A DNA stretch of 64,000 nucleotides from Trichoplax sp. H2 (GCA_003344405.1 NOWV01000162.1:1-64000); one strand, 5' to 3'. Shown: positions 1-12,640, counted from the stretch's first letter. Notes: generated from the sequence alone by a model not told the origin. Translations and numbers: made by a program.

Positions 1-124
1 GAAGCAAGAATGAACTAACTTTTCTATTAGCTAGACAATACAACTATAACCCATACAAGTAGTAATGAAAAATCTATGTATATCTGATATACTTAGCTAG
101 ATTGATTCCTTTTTCGCTTTATAG

Positions 125-1088
125 ATACTATCGGACAGCAAGTTCGACCTTTTTATCAAGAAGCATGGTTTATCATTATTATTGTTATAGCTTGTCTAGC
201 CCTTATTATAGCTATAGCTGTCCTACTTTGCAAAGGCCGTAAGAAAGCAGGTAAATTTCCAGGTTAGTGTGAATGTTGATGATCTTATTATAGTAGCCTA
301 CTTGCTTAGATGTTTTCTATTACTGTTAAAATCAATCGGCTGATTTTTCAATTTCTTTGTTTATATCGCATTCATATTAGCAGTTCCAAAAGGCAAACAG
401 TAAGTCAACCTTTTCAAAGTTTTCTTAATTATAGAGTAATTTCGATAGTCTGCATAGATTTACTAGCTACTAGCCAGTATAAACCCGGCTAGGCCGGGAA
501 TTTCTCCACAAAACGTATGAATCTATTACTTCACACAAAAATATCTACATGGCATTTATATACGAAACCCGCGTAAAAATCGGCTTCTACTTTATGTTTA
601 TAGATTATTTTTATTTAGTATTTTCATATACGTAGATTGTATTCTTTATGAATGTAACTAGAATATTAGAGCTATAATGTATTAACGGATTACTACTATT
701 ATTTACTGTTAGGAATCCACCTATTCCACCGCCTCCTGAGCCAGCAAACGAGGAATATGATAGCCTAAAGAGGCCACCTTTGCCTCCTATGCAGACTGAA
801 ACAATCCAACATGGAGACGAGTCGTTACTTGACAATGATAGCGTCGATAGCCTTGAACAATATGCTGACTTGCCTGGATTAAGTAAATTTAATGAGGACG
901 GCTCATTTATTGGTGAATATGGCGACAAGGAAATGGACAGATACAGCCAATATAATCGTGACAGCGTTGTTGAGCCAGCTGGTAGTCACTATGGCACAGT
1001 CCGTGATGATGCAAGCTATCATACTAATCATACTAATCATAATACCCTCGATGTCGATAATAGCACTACTTTTTCAACTTTTGTCTAA
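125..1088 (+). CDS. L1-family cell adhesion molecule A, 3' end (partial)
   Basis: Last three exons of a gene that starts left of the window: 125-262, a 16-nt micro-exon 384-399, and 713-1088 (stop TAA 1086-1088). All joins are GT-AG and in phase and give about 175 residues. The first exon encodes a juxtamembrane RPFYQEAWF stretch, one membrane helix and a basic stop-transfer (CKGRKK). Adding the micro-exon gives K-F-P-V, as in vertebrate and fly L1 proteins. The tail has a proline-rich part (RPPLPP), a DSLxxY element, FNEDGSFIGEY (the L1 ankyrin-binding FIGQY motif with Q to E) and a C-terminal STFV, a class I PDZ ligand. In the L1 family this tail links homophilic adhesion to ankyrin and the spectrin skeleton. 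The same intron positions and phases occur in the complete paralogue at 26775-38914. The extracellular domains lie outside the window, so domain number is unknown. Confidence 0.88.
384..399 (+). other. 16-nt micro-exon of L1-like gene A
   Basis: The micro-exon is flanked by attagcag and gtaagt. It is the only joining piece I found that changes the phase-1 end of the 125-262 exon to the phase-2 start required at 713, and it restores the K-F-P-V sequence typical of L1 tails. A 31-nt exon occupies the same place in the paralogue (38384-38414), with the same phases on both sides. Confidence 0.7.
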
Positions 1089-4000
1089 TTTCTGGCATAG
1101 CTCAGCATCTTCTTAAGTAACAACATTTAAATCGTTTAAATTCAGTATTTTATGTGACAGCAAGATACATTTTCCTAATTCGCATATCATTATGCCTATA
1201 CAGTATTATTAACTAGTTAAAAGTGATGATAAAATCCATTTAAAAATTCTAACATTGTTTACTTGGAAAAGATCAGATCATAGTAATAAGAAAAGAAAAA
1301 TACATGGCAAGGTACAATTAATCTAATATTGGATCTAGGTATTCATTTTAATCTCTCCAATAATAATCAAATATCGTAATTCAGTAATATTATTGCTGCA
1401 ATACTACAAGATCCTGAAGGCTACAATTAATTCTTGACATATCAAATAATCGGTCTCACTCTTATATTCTGAAGTAATCTATGCATATAACAATATTCAT
1501 TCATGATTGTTTAAGAACAACACCTACTCGTTGGATTATATTGTAATTTGATCATGTATGGAAGCTTAATACTAATAATTATAGAGAATCTAATTGAATA
1601 TCATTAGAATCGCAATTTAAAGAAATAGATTCTGTACGATCTTGCAATAGTAGGTTGGTTCCACATTTTTCTATAGATAAAGTGATAACTGAATGGTGAT
1701 TTCGGACACATTTATGGCTATGTTACTTGCATCTGTCAAACATAAATTGGATATATTTTTATCTTTGCAGGATTTTCATTTATACTACTGTATTTATCCA
1801 CTTATAATGTGCTAAATATTCTAAGTTCGTAAAAGTGAATATGAAACCCGCAATAATGTCAGGAAGTGATAATTCTGTTTGTTTAATCTGTTAGTTTTGA
1901 TGTTTAGTGGTAACCGTGATTTAATCTCCTGACATGTATTACACTGGACTATTAAATTTGACTTTATATTATTCTAATCGTACTGGTGAAAATATCTATT
2001 TGTACAATCTTTTGTGTTATTCCTATTGCAGCAATATCATAGTGGGTCTTATTTAATCCAAGTTTATCTATTACTGTATTCATTATTCATCAATTTATCC
2101 AACTTGGTAATTTCAAAAAGTTTGCCCTGTATGTTGATACTAAAGATAATAATGATGATGTTCAGCTTGCAGTTTAATCGCAAATAGTGGGCAAGTCTAA
2201 AATCGTATGATTTTAACCATCATTGCTTATTGTTACTTTCAATGCAGAAAGATACTGCAGCATTTTTACTTTAACAGCGTTGATAATTTTCAAGATTTGT
2301 GTCCGATTTGCTATATAGAGTAATAAAGAGACAGAAGTTATGTATTCAATTACTGTGAATTGAATTTTATCAATTTAGCTAAATAGAAAATTAGCATTTT
2401 CAGCACATATATAGAACGCTACCTGCATAGTTGTTGTAAGTAAGACAGCATAAATAGTGATATAATGCCTAAATTTATTATTCGCGATTACAGGACTTTA
2501 ATCTGCGTAAGAAGCTTTACATAGTGCACAACTTTGATAATTCTAGTTACAATGTAGAAAGATTAAACCGCGCTATTTCTCAATAAAGGCGATAGTGGTT
2601 GTATAATCGACTGTTATGATAGCTTCGATTCATTTAGCGGAATTAAAAACTAACATCAAGACAATATCAGGCACTACTTTCACTTTTATGTATGACAGTC
2701 ATAGCTTTAATTAAACTTAAATCGAGTATTCTCTACTTGTATAATTTCCGTTTAGTGCATGGGTGTCACAATTTTAGTTATAATGCAGAGAAATCTAGAT
2801 CACGTTTTTTCATCGTAAAAGGAATCAACCATTATCATGATTTTTATCAATTTAGCAAAATAGAAAATCACCATTATTAGGACAATATATAAGCTACTTG
2901 TACTCTATTTAAGGCGTTACTAACTGCACTAAATGGTTTATTCACTATAGCTAATACAGACTTTCGTACTTACATCCGAAGTTTCAGGTTCATAGCTTTT
3001 ATAGTTCTAGTGACAATGCAGAAATTGTACTACGTCACTTTGCAATAAAAGTGATGGAAATAATGTACATGGATCAGGATAATTTTTATCAACTTAGCAA
3101 TATAGAAAGCTATTATTACCAAACATCGAACGCAATTGGTAGCATGTAGAAATGACGTAAACAACACCTTATTTAATATTCTCTATTAAAGAATTTCTTA
3201 CTTGTGTAAAAAGTTCTACCGAATACATGACTCCCATAGTTCTAGTAGTGGTATAGAAAGATTATATCACGTAATTTCGTCATAGAAGAGATAGAGTAGT
3301 AAAATTGATTGTTAAGATGACTTCATCTATTTAGTATAAATATCCTATATAAGATAGCGCTAACTATATAGTACATGAAGTAATTATTTTATAATACAGT
3401 CCAGTTAGGAGTTTCTTACTTATACAAAAAGCTGTGCATCGTGGATGAATTTAATAGCTCTAATTTAATTTGCAGAAAGACTACACTTTATTCCGCGGTG
3501 GCATTTTGGAATAAAACAGAAGACTGTGATACTTTCAAAGTGGCTAATTCTCCTTGATGCATGATTTGGTCCCTCAAACTCACTTGTATACCCATAAAAT
3601 ATTTCACACTAATAAACGAAAATGATACAGCTATCTTACTATTCATGTGCTAACTATCACTTATGTAGATGTTAAAAGTATACAGTTCCAATTTGTCGAC
3701 AATATGGCAATAAGTTCTAGAAATAATAAAGCAAAAGAAGAGATAAACGTATTAAGAAAGCATAATGCTGTACTTTTTTAAGACCTATACTGACACGAAT
3801 AGCCAAAATATACAATCCACATGCATAAGCTAAAAGAGTATCTTATCAACGCATAGAAATAGAGTATATGGTAGAATATTCCGGAACTTACTAGTAGTTA
3901 TTACAGTATATGTGTATATGAAATCAATTTTGTAGAAGATGCTACATGCTTACGAATGCGAGCACGTACGCATTCTAGACTAACGCTTGAGAAGTCACTC

Positions 4001-4861
4001 TAATTGTATTATGAGAATTAGCTGCTGATATATTGGCCGCGGATATTAATTATAATTATTAGATTATTCGTTTTTTAAAACAAACAAATATGATTGTAGT
4101 CGTCGGAGAAAAAATAATATTCTTATTCAACAGTCAGAAATTTTAAAATTGATGTAAATGATCTCATATTTATCGCCATTGGCTTGTATACTTGAAGAAA
4201 GTATTCTAGTAGCCTATGAGATTATGAAACACAGTTGTATAGTTATGCTGCATAAAATTTTTTATAAATATTAGTTAGATATAAATGATAAAAGATAGTA
4301 CAAGTAGTTAATTTAATAGAATGTAGGTCTATGTCATAGAAATTTCCTTTCTGACGCTTTTTATTATCAAAATAATATTTACTGGAATACAAATGCAATC
4401 CATTCAAATTTGGTATGACAGATGGATTATGCTCATTATTTTACATCATTCCATATTGTTTCTCCACTAAGGCATTTCTATGATATTAATATTAATATTA
4501 GAATCAAATTGATCAAGAAATAATTATACAGTATCTACGAAGACTGCATAGCTTAAATTAGTCAATAAGATATATTTATCAGATAATCGATAATAATATT
4601 GTAATAAAATAATAGGATCAAGACAGATGTATTTCTGAGAATATTTCGTTAATACTTTAGTGATAAGATGCTATAGGTAATCATTTTCGCATGATTTTAT
4701 TATATATAAAACATTATTTCTTTTCCTTCTAATTAATAGAATATACAAAAACCCTCAGTTAATCACACAATACCAGTAGTTAGTTTTGCATGCCTAACAA
4801 CTTCGGTTACAGAAAGAGTAATATTATTATGATACAATATTCGACATGTGGTTAGAATATA
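1089..4861. other. Intergenic region between L1-like gene A and the class C GPCR
   Basis: No exon-like open stretch with splice signals was recognised on either strand. The middle is occupied by a degenerate tandem array (listed separately). The rest is AT-rich single-copy-looking DNA. Both flanking genes end here (A on +, the receptor on -), so it holds two 3' ends. Confidence 0.5.
2230..3540. repeat. Degenerate tandem array, unit about 233 bp
   Basis: A box related to 'tagttacaatgcagaaag' recurs near 2236, 2545, 2778, 3012, 3246 and 3463. It is followed each time by a short conserved stretch (such as 'caataaa.gtgat.g') and then a box like 'tttttatcaatttagcaaa'. Spacing is close to 233 bp for most intervals. 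Copies are strongly diverged, so this is an old array rather than a fresh expansion. It resembles none of the other arrays in the window by eye. Confidence 0.7.
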
Positions 4862-7477
4862 TTATCGGATAGTTTTTTGGCTAAAGGAATAACGACTGAC
4901 CGTTCGCCTTGTAGAGTGCCTAGTATTTAACTCAGGGCGAACAATAATTAAATAGATTTTATAGGAATAAAGGCATAAAACGACAACAATTGCAAATATA
5001 GTTACACCAAATGATATCACTGCGATAGACGCTAATCCACTGGTAGCAAAATAAAATGGTACCAAGTATAAAAGTGTCATACACATTACAACACAAGTAA
5101 CCAAGATACATTTCGCTTCGTTGAAGTTACTTGGCAATTTACGCGCTCGATAGGCAAGTGAAATGCATATAACATTACCTATAAAAAGCCCAACTACTAA
5201 TATAATAAATGGTGCTTTTGTTGTCGCTTGGCAGTTGGCATAAACTAGATTATTGGTTGAGATATATCTGCCAACTTCTATAGGATAGACTAATAAGGTA
5301 ATCCCTACTATAGCTACAATAACAATAATTAAAACTGATACAATAATAAATTGACCACATGTTCGGTAGAGTAAACTTTGGCGTATAGCTGAAGGATTGC
5401 GAACATTAAATAATCCTAACATTAATTGTGTTTTAACCATGATAGAAGCAAGTATACAAGTGCACGAAAAGCTAAGTATTAGCAAAACTAATGAACAAAT
5501 AGTTGTAGTTAATGGTAATACGAGTAAAATTGGTACAATATATAAAATTATAACACCAAATAAGAGGATATGAGTTAGAAGACGATGGGTAGCTCGAACA
5601 ATTGGTGTTCTTCGATAGATAATCATACAAATCCAAACGAGGAGAGTAATGATAGCGCAAAAGCTCACTACAGTTAATAACGCGATAACAAGTGGATCAC
5701 TTATTTGCAAATGAGTAACTTGAACATCTTGACATTGAGATTGATTGGCGAATGTACCCCATGAACATGAATAACAAACTGGAGCATTCGTAACATTGGA
5801 TATTGTATTAGGAGGGCATGGTAAGCAATCCCAGCAGCAACTACTCTTATTTTTTCGATATCTTCGATAACTCCCCGGCTGACAATCACCATGACATGTC
5901 GATATTGGAATTTGACTGGAATTGTTACTATTCCATACAATCGGTTGATAAAGAAATAGAGTTAATTCTTGATCTATTGGCTTAGAACCATTCCACATCC
6001 CGATTGTAATAAAATTTAATGTATCTTGTTGTGGCTGTAGATTAATAATAGTATAGACACCTTGACTATTTCCTTCTTGATCAAATTGAAACGATGGATC
6101 TGTTATACCATCAAAAGTAATATTATCTAACGATGGAGTTATTTTTAAGCGTAACTGACTTAAAGGTAAATCTAATCGGCAATCATGATCATCGCATTCT
6201 AACGCATGATGTAATGCATGAGCTGTTGCAAAAACTGAATCGATAACGTAACCAGATTTACCATCAGCAATTAATGAGTCTAATGTTTTACCATTGTTTT
6301 TTAGCCAAGTTTGCCTAGTTTGACAGCTATGAAAGCTCATATTGTGATCCATTCCTAATTGTTGTCGCCAATAAGAAGTTAACCAAGATTGGTCTTGGTC
6401 TTTGCTATGGTTATGATGATTGCATAAATCTAAATCTTGTAGATAGTATTGAAAATCAGTTGATAAACCTTGATCTAAGACAACACCTAAAGCTCCTCCA
6501 ATAACATCATGGCGGATAGTCTTTAACTGTGGTGAATCGCCCCAGCCATCAGATGCAATAAATGTCCTGCCCGTTAAATTATACTTTTCAGCTTGCTTAA
6601 AAAATTGAATAGCTTGATATTCAGAGCATATTAATATAATGACTTGTATAGCAGTGTCATCCAATAAGGAATGGATAATTTCTTTTACATCGGTTGTTAA
6701 CTTTGTTGTTGAAAAACGTCGTTGTAAAGGAATACAAATTCCTCTTTGAGAAGCTAAAGCTGTTACTGAATTCACTAAGAACTGGCCGTAAATATCGTCA
6801 GCTGCTACTGTAGCAATATAATTCCAACCAAAATAAGTTAATAGATCAAGAAATACTTTAGCTTGATGAATATCGGATGGCACAGTCCTAAAAAATGTTC
6901 TAAAATGAACTCGATTGCTTAAAATTCGACTCGTAGATGCATAACTAACTTGAGCTAAATTATATTGATTGAATAATGTTGCAATAGCAATAGATTGTTC
7001 ACTTGTTCTTGCTCCGATGACTACGATAGGTTTTGTTAAAGTTTTATTACTATTTTCTTTCCTTCCATGAGCTGATGAAGTAGAGCATAGTTGATTGTTC
7101 TTATTGGATGGCTGAGCGTATTGAATAGCATAAGAAAGGGCGAGTTGGGAGCTACTACATGTATCAAGTAAATGATAGCCAAGTTTTATTTTAGGTAAAA
7201 GATTTGGGTTATCATTGATTGATTGAATAGCATAAATCATGGCTTCTGCATATTGTATTCCCCTTATATTAATCGATGAGCAAAGATTAGAATCTGGATC
7301 ATATAAATCGTGAATATCGAATAATCCACCTAATATAACATCACCAGGTTGATAAGTTTTATTGGGAAATAGCATAGAATTACTTAAATCATCTTTGCTA
7401 CTCATTCCTGGCCATATTTGCACTAGTAGAAATATTAGTTGACCATAGATTGGATATTGCACTAAATTGAATTTCAT
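4862..7477 (-). CDS. Metabotropic glutamate receptor-like class C GPCR
   Basis: One uninterrupted 871-residue ORF. Order: signal peptide (about 1-25); Venus-flytrap ligand domain (about 40-515) opening with PGDVILGGLFDIH; a nine-cysteine linker (528-583, as in the NCD3G domain of mGluR and CaSR); seven membrane helices (about 595-840); and a short basic tail. Cysteines at the start of TM3 (ICSLV) and in the second outer loop (YANCQ) can form the usual disulfide. FNEAK before TM6 and YKIYLIIVRPELN after TM7 are class C signatures. Positions that bind the amino-acid backbone in mGluRs look kept: Ser159, Ser181-Thr182 (in YAST), Asp202, Tyr230 and Asp310 (in SDGWGD). Glutamate or a related amino acid is therefore a likely ligand, by inference. 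Animal mGluR genes usually have introns, so the intronless form is notable. A CaSR-like or other amino-acid receptor is the alternative. Confidence 0.92.
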   Translation of the reverse strand: MKFNLVQYPIYGQLIFLLVQIWPGMSSKDDLSNSMLFPNKTYQPGDVILGGLFDIHDLYDPDSNLCSSINIRGIQYAEAMIYAIQSINDNPNLLPKIKLGYHLLDTCSSSQLALSYAIQYAQPSNKNNQLCSTSSAHGRKENSNKTLTKPIVVIGARTSEQSIAIATLFNQYNLAQVSYASTSRILSNRVHFRTFFRTVPSDIHQAKVFLDLLTYFGWNYIATVAADDIYGQFLVNSVTALASQRGICIPLQRRFSTTKLTTDVKEIIHSLLDDTAIQVIILICSEYQAIQFFKQAEKYNLTGRTFIASDGWGDSPQLKTIRHDVIGGALGVVLDQGLSTDFQYYLQDLDLCNHHNHSKDQDQSWLTSYWRQQLGMDHNMSFHSCQTRQTWLKNNGKTLDSLIADGKSGYVIDSVFATAHALHHALECDDHDCRLDLPLSQLRLKITPSLDNITFDGITDPSFQFDQEGNSQGVYTIINLQPQQDTLNFITIGMWNGSKPIDQELTLFLYQPIVWNSNNSSQIPISTCHGDCQPGSYRRYRKNKSSCCWDCLPCPPNTISNVTNAPVCYSCSWGTFANQSQCQDVQVTHLQISDPLVIALLTVVSFCAIITLLVWICMIIYRRTPIVRATHRLLTHILLFGVIILYIVPILLVLPLTTTICSLVLLILSFSCTCILASIMVKTQLMLGLFNVRNPSAIRQSLLYRTCGQFIIVSVLIIVIVAIVGITLLVYPIEVGRYISTNNLVYANCQATTKAPFIILVVGLFIGNVICISLAYRARKLPSNFNEAKCILVTCVVMCMTLLYLVPFYFATSGLASIAVISFGVTIFAIVVVLCLYSYKIYLIIVRPELNTRHSTRRTVSRYSFSQKTIR

Positions 7478-8680
7478 ACTTGATGATATTTTCCTAATTC
7501 CTTTTTTGGAAGAGTAATTTCAAAATTCTTTCTTGAATATAGTTCTAAGATTATTATGATAATAAGTAAGAAATTGACTTCAAAAATAGCTTGAGTTAGA
7601 AGAACTGGTGGATAATAAATTCAACATGAAATGAATTAGCAAAAATATGAAATGGAGCTGGTAAGAAGAATCGATATTTTTTTTTAATAAAGTTCTAAAC
7701 TCATGAACTTATAAGTACAGTACTCGTATATACAATATGATCAGATGATACAAACAGATATTGGATAAAGTATAATAATGGTGAGGATAACTGAGCAATC
7801 CGTTTAATAAATTTCTTTTAATCCGTACAAAAAAGTGAATAAGCAAAGATCGAGGGAAATATGTAATAAAAAACTTCCTGCTTGCATTAGAAGACTACAT
7901 CTAGGCTTTGCAATTAGTGATATTCAAGTTCAAAGAATAAATGGATCAAATAATTAATAAATTGTATGAAATTGTATCTTTGATGTAGTGTACAGGTTGA
8001 ATAAAAACAGTAAAGTTTCGCTTAGTAAAGTAGAAATCAATCCTTGATGATGATAAAAAAAACAAAATTTTCTTTCATTCGTTTACGATGAACAGTTTTA
8101 TAGCCTTAAATTTACCTGTCAGTAGCTTGTAATAGATTTATCGCTTTTCTCAAATAGTTTCTATATCAGGAGAACATATAAGCTATCTGGATCGATATGA
8201 TGACTAAAGATCAAAAAGCATTTAAAAAAGAGATTCCTTTAATAATTGAAATATTAAAGCGGTCATGATGATAACAATATTTAATAGAAATACGACTTCA
8301 CCATTAAAAGTAATGCAACAGTAAAAGATTGCTTAAAGTAATAATTCTAAACTGTTATTCCAGTAAAAATAAAGTAAGAAGGGGCAACATCAGGTACTGC
8401 ATTATCATGAAATATCTTACCGATATTTAGTGAAGGCGTAGGTTAATTTCAGATAAAATAGGAATTTTACGGCGCTAGTGCCATGGCTGGATGACTGTGA
8501 TTAAGATTACCGCAAAAAGTAACTGAAAAGGGAATACTCAATCTTGTATTCTTTTAGAGTCAATACGAACGAAATAAAATACGATAAAACAGTAAGGAAG
8601 AAGAAATGTCAATTTCTTCTTTACAATTAAGGCAAATGTGAAATTTCCTTCCCACAATAAATTAGTAAAAGTAATCGGAA
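7478..8680. other. AT-rich 5' flank of the class C GPCR
   Basis: Lies upstream of the receptor start (- strand). I see no coding exon, RNA gene or clear core-promoter motif. From about 8560 the DNA begins to show the motifs of the array that follows. Confidence 0.4.
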
Positions 8681-8684
8681 CTTT

Positions 8685-9300
8685 TGGGTGATATCCAAGT
8701 CAATATCATTCGATCCTACTAAAGAATCACAAGGATCCAATTTCTTACTTTGACTATAAGGCAATAAAGTAACCTTGACTACTGCTCATATCCAAGTTAA
8801 TATCTTTTAGTAAGGTGATGGAATTAATAAGGATCTAATTCCTTGTTTTTGCTAATTTCCGAGTTCAATATCTTTCAGTCAGATTGTAGAATCAGTGAGG
8901 ATGTAATTTCTATTTCCACTTGTAAATTCGTATAATAGGCTTGACCTATCGCTGATATCCAAGTCAATATCTTTAAAATTAGCGAGGATCTAGTTTCTTG
9001 TGCTATTTATTAATTTGTAAAGCTTGACATTTTGCCGATATCCAAGTCAATATCTTAAAGTCAGGCTATAGAAACAGTGAGGATCTAATTTCTTGTTCTA
9101 CTTATCAATTCGTAAACTAAGCTTTAATATTTTTGCTGGTATCCAAGCCAATATCTTTTAATCGGAGGATAGAATTCAAGAAGATTTAATTTCTATTTGC
9201 ATTTATTAGTTGGTAAAGTAAGCTTCGATTTTTTGCTGGTATCCAAGTCAATCTCTTGCAGTCAAATTGTCAATTTGTTCCTTTTTTTCTCTACTAGTAA
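8685..9300. repeat. Degenerate tandem array, unit about 70-100 bp
   Basis: The phrase 'gatatccaagtcaatatctt', with minor changes, recurs near 8690, 8788, 8857, 8953, 9038, 9138 and 9239. It is usually followed by 'gaggatctaatttcttgtt' and 'gtaaagtaagctt'. About seven copies. Confidence 0.8.
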
Positions 9301-9399
9301 GCTATCAGTGGCTACTGGCTATTCAATTTTGTTGATCATTGTCCGATGACAGTATTGATGGCAATAAAAAATTACCCAATAACAACGACTATTGATGAT

Positions 9400-10290
9400 T
9401 CAATTCCTTCTGCAAGGGATTGATCAGGTTACCTATCATTTCTTGGATCTTGCTTCGCGTTGATCAGGTATTGAAATTTGGATAATTCATTTATTGACAT
9501 TCGATGACGACATCAAAGACAAAGTGGTTGACGAAAGAATAAACAAAATCATTTTCTCTCTATCCCATTTTGAGCACAAAAATGTGCCAAACTTTGGCTT
9601 ATGAATAAGAGTGGACGATACAAATTGTATTAAACCCCTGTTGATAACCTTGATTGGGATTAAGAATGCTTTGATTGATAAATATGGAAATATTGACATC
9701 AAGTTATTCAATGGAGTTAATTAAGACGTGGCTACTGTTTTAACTGGTCTTTTATCAAATAGTCAGCAGATTTTTCTGATTGTTCATGATGGCAATTCTA
9801 TTCTTTCTACTACTATATTCAACAATGTGGATGGATTAATGCTAACATCAGTACAATTAAGATCATGAGACTTTTGTGTCTTCTTTTAGTCTAAATTAAA
9901 ACTATTTATCCCTGGAATCATTTCTGCAGGAATAGATACATTCATTTGTAATTAGGATTTGGCATGAGTGTAATTCTATTGCTATGAGGATTAGCAGCAT
10001 TACGGTAGAATTGAATTGATAGTTTTAGCTAAACTGGGTATATTTTACCTATAGAAGAATTTGTTATTTTTCGTAGTGGCTCCTTAGGTGTGTATCGTCG
10101 TTGATTCGAAGATGATTAATTTTAAGGGTGATATTAAAATCGTTACTTCAATCTTGGCTACTTTTTCTGCCTTATGGAAGCTCCATTTTAGAATTGAATG
10201 TATCAATGAAACTAAATCTAAATCAATATTCAAAGACCTCTAGCTTTTTTATGACCCCATTGCTCTTTCTCGCTCTCTTAAACTATTTCA
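9400..10290 (+). pseudogene. Possible fossil ORF, unidentified
   Basis: One + strand frame (codons in register with 9482) reads for about 290 codons with only about a dozen stops and no obvious frameshift. Its longest open runs are about 45-60 codons and contain mixed, protein-like composition (for example VDSKMINFKGDIKIV and SNSQQIFLIVHDGNS). I could not match it to any family. Fewer stops than expected for such AT-rich DNA suggests an old coding relic, such as a decayed mobile-element or gene fragment. The excess is modest, and chance cannot be excluded. Confidence 0.2.
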
Positions 10291-10979
10291 TTAATTTGGA
10301 TTAACATGCAACCGTTGTAAATAGAAACCATGATGATGGCAACATCAATAATGATATAATCTACTTCGGCTATTTTATGTTCGTGACTTGCAAATTCTTA
10401 TGTTACTGCAATATAGAAGCTTTTTGGAAATTGAATATAAAAACAAAATTATTGACTATAGCTCTTTCCTTTTACTAAATACCTGATTAAGTCACCATTG
10501 CATACCTCTACTATAGCATTAAAATATCCAAAAATAGAATAAAAACAACTTTTCATCTTGTCACGATATAATCCATGTTAAGGAACGATTGCATTGAGAA
10601 CAAACGTATTTTATTTTCTCTAATAGGATTCCAAAGTAAGGGAGCCCAACATCTGGTGTGCAATAAATTATACAAGGGATAAAACAAATTAGAACCACCA
10701 TATTGACATAAATAACATCATTAAAAAAATGACCATTGTCCTCATTTGAATTCCTTATTAATGGAATCGACTGTAGTTCTAGTTTTAAGGAATTAAAGGA
10801 AATATTTATTTATAAAAATATAACTATTTCCGTTAACATACAGCAGTGCTGCTAACACTTACGTAATGTGATTGCGTAGCAGGAGTTCATGCTGACTCAC
10901 CTAATTGAATATTAATAAGTAAAATAAAATCGAAAGAGAGAATTGTCAACTTTTAGATTCGTTAAACTACGGTATGACA

Positions 10980-11950
10980 TCATTCATGAAGAATGGATAA
11001 ATTTTGTAATCAATCTGTTGGAATAGTGAGAAAGAACATTTTCTATGTGATCGATGGTTGTTTTGCTGTAAAAGCTGGATCGGAGATTGATAACCTATCA
11101 ACATCCTTGTAGAACTTGGTAAAGTACAGCGAATGAGAATATTCTCTAATTTACTCTATACATAGTCATCTTCTATCTGGAATCAATTTCCAGGATAAAT
11201 TGTTTAGCCTAATCGAACTGTGGTCGATTGCAGTTTAACGATCTCGGCAATCAATTTGTAGTAAGAGTGCGTATGGGAACACTTCCAATGGATACATAAA
11301 CTCTTCAGTAAGCTTGTAGCAGTAAAGTTAATGTGAATATTCTCTACTTTACTCTATAAATTATCATCTTCTTTACCTGAAATCAATTTATAAATCTCGG
11401 TGATCAATCCGTAGAAGTACTATGAAAGTGTAAATTCCCATCTAATGGATCAACTCTTTAATAAAGTTGTAGTAGTAAAGTTAATGAGAATATTCTCTAC
11501 TTTACTTTATGAAACGGTTATCATTTTTGATCATAGCCAACTTATAGATTACCAAGCTTAATCTAACTATAATCGATCGGAATTGAACGATCTCCGTAAT
11601 CCATTTGTAGGACTAGCGTGAAAGAGATTATTTACAATGTATCTATAAACTCTTTATTAAGCTTATTGTAGTACAGTTCAAGAGAATATCCTTTACCTTA
11701 TAAGTTGCTATCTTCTCTTAATGGAAATCACTTTATAAATCACTAAGCCTAATCTCACTATAACCCATTGAATCGAACAACCTCAGTAATCTATTTGTAG
11801 TAATAACACGAAAGAGAAAATTTCCAATACATGGATAAACTTATCGATAGATAGTAACAGTAAGCTAAAGGGAATACTTATTACCTTGCTTTATAAATTG
11901 TCATCTACTTTTAGCTGATATCGATTTACAAATCACTAAGCCTAATAGAA
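10980..11950. repeat. Degenerate tandem array, unit about 150-200 bp
   Basis: A block 'gaatattctctactttactctata.attatcatcttct' recurs near 11136, 11335, 11488, 11683 and 11869. Each is preceded by 'aaactctt.a.taagcttgtagtagtaaagtt' and followed by 'atcaatttataaatcactaa' and 'gaacgatctcggtaatcaat'. Five or so copies. Confidence 0.8.
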
Positions 11951-12640
11951 AGCAAGAAAAATGTGGAGGAGAGCAATAGTTGTTTTACTCAGCCATTCTT
12001 TCTTCACTCTAATCCTAAATCGATTGACTAATAGCTAACCCTTACGTAAAGCAAGAAAATTAAAGAAGATAATTGTTTATCATCGTCTATCAGACGATTT
12101 TGTTTCAAACCTCCCTAAATAAGCTAAAATGGAACACTGAATAAGGAAATAATCTGATTTACTCTGTTGATAATTATCTCGTTTATTACCTAATATAACT
12201 TGAAATCGACTTGGTAATCGATAATCCTAAAGTATCGCAAGAAAAAAATTATAGAAGAAAAATTATTTATTACAATCTATCGGATATTACTCCACTTCTG
12301 TAGGAAAACTCATTTTGTATCTTTATATCCAAAAATAAGCTGAAAGCAATAACCAACGAGAAACTGATGTTATTAACTTTAGTAAAAATGATAGTGTTGA
12401 TCGCATGTTCTAACTCAAAATTGGTCTATTAATCACTAACTCTAATAAAAAATAAGAAAAATTGAAGGAGGAAATTATTTATCATGGTCCATCAAATAGT
12501 ACTTCCCTATTACTGGAAAATCCGTTTTATTATTTTAACCTAAAATAAACTAAAATGAATATCAAATAAAAAATCAGATTTACTGTACTGACAATGATCC
12601 CGTTTTCTTAAAATCAATTAACTAATTGGATCAAGTCAGC
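11945..12640. repeat. Continuation array, unit about 200 bp
   Basis: Boxes of the type 'aagcaagaaaaat..aggagga.aattgtttatcat' occur near 11952, 12052, 12237 and 12446, followed by 'ctgatttactctgttgataat'. The linking phrase 'atcactaagcctaat' is shared with the array immediately upstream. The two are probably parts of one evolving satellite. Confidence 0.65.

Noticed and set aside
611-928. 105-codon open frame on the - strand
   Set aside because: It is antisense to the L1 gene A terminal exon, whose + frame encodes the conserved ankyrin motif.
5472-5940. Open frames on the - strand in another register within the class C GPCR
   Set aside because: Shadow frames of the 871-residue receptor.
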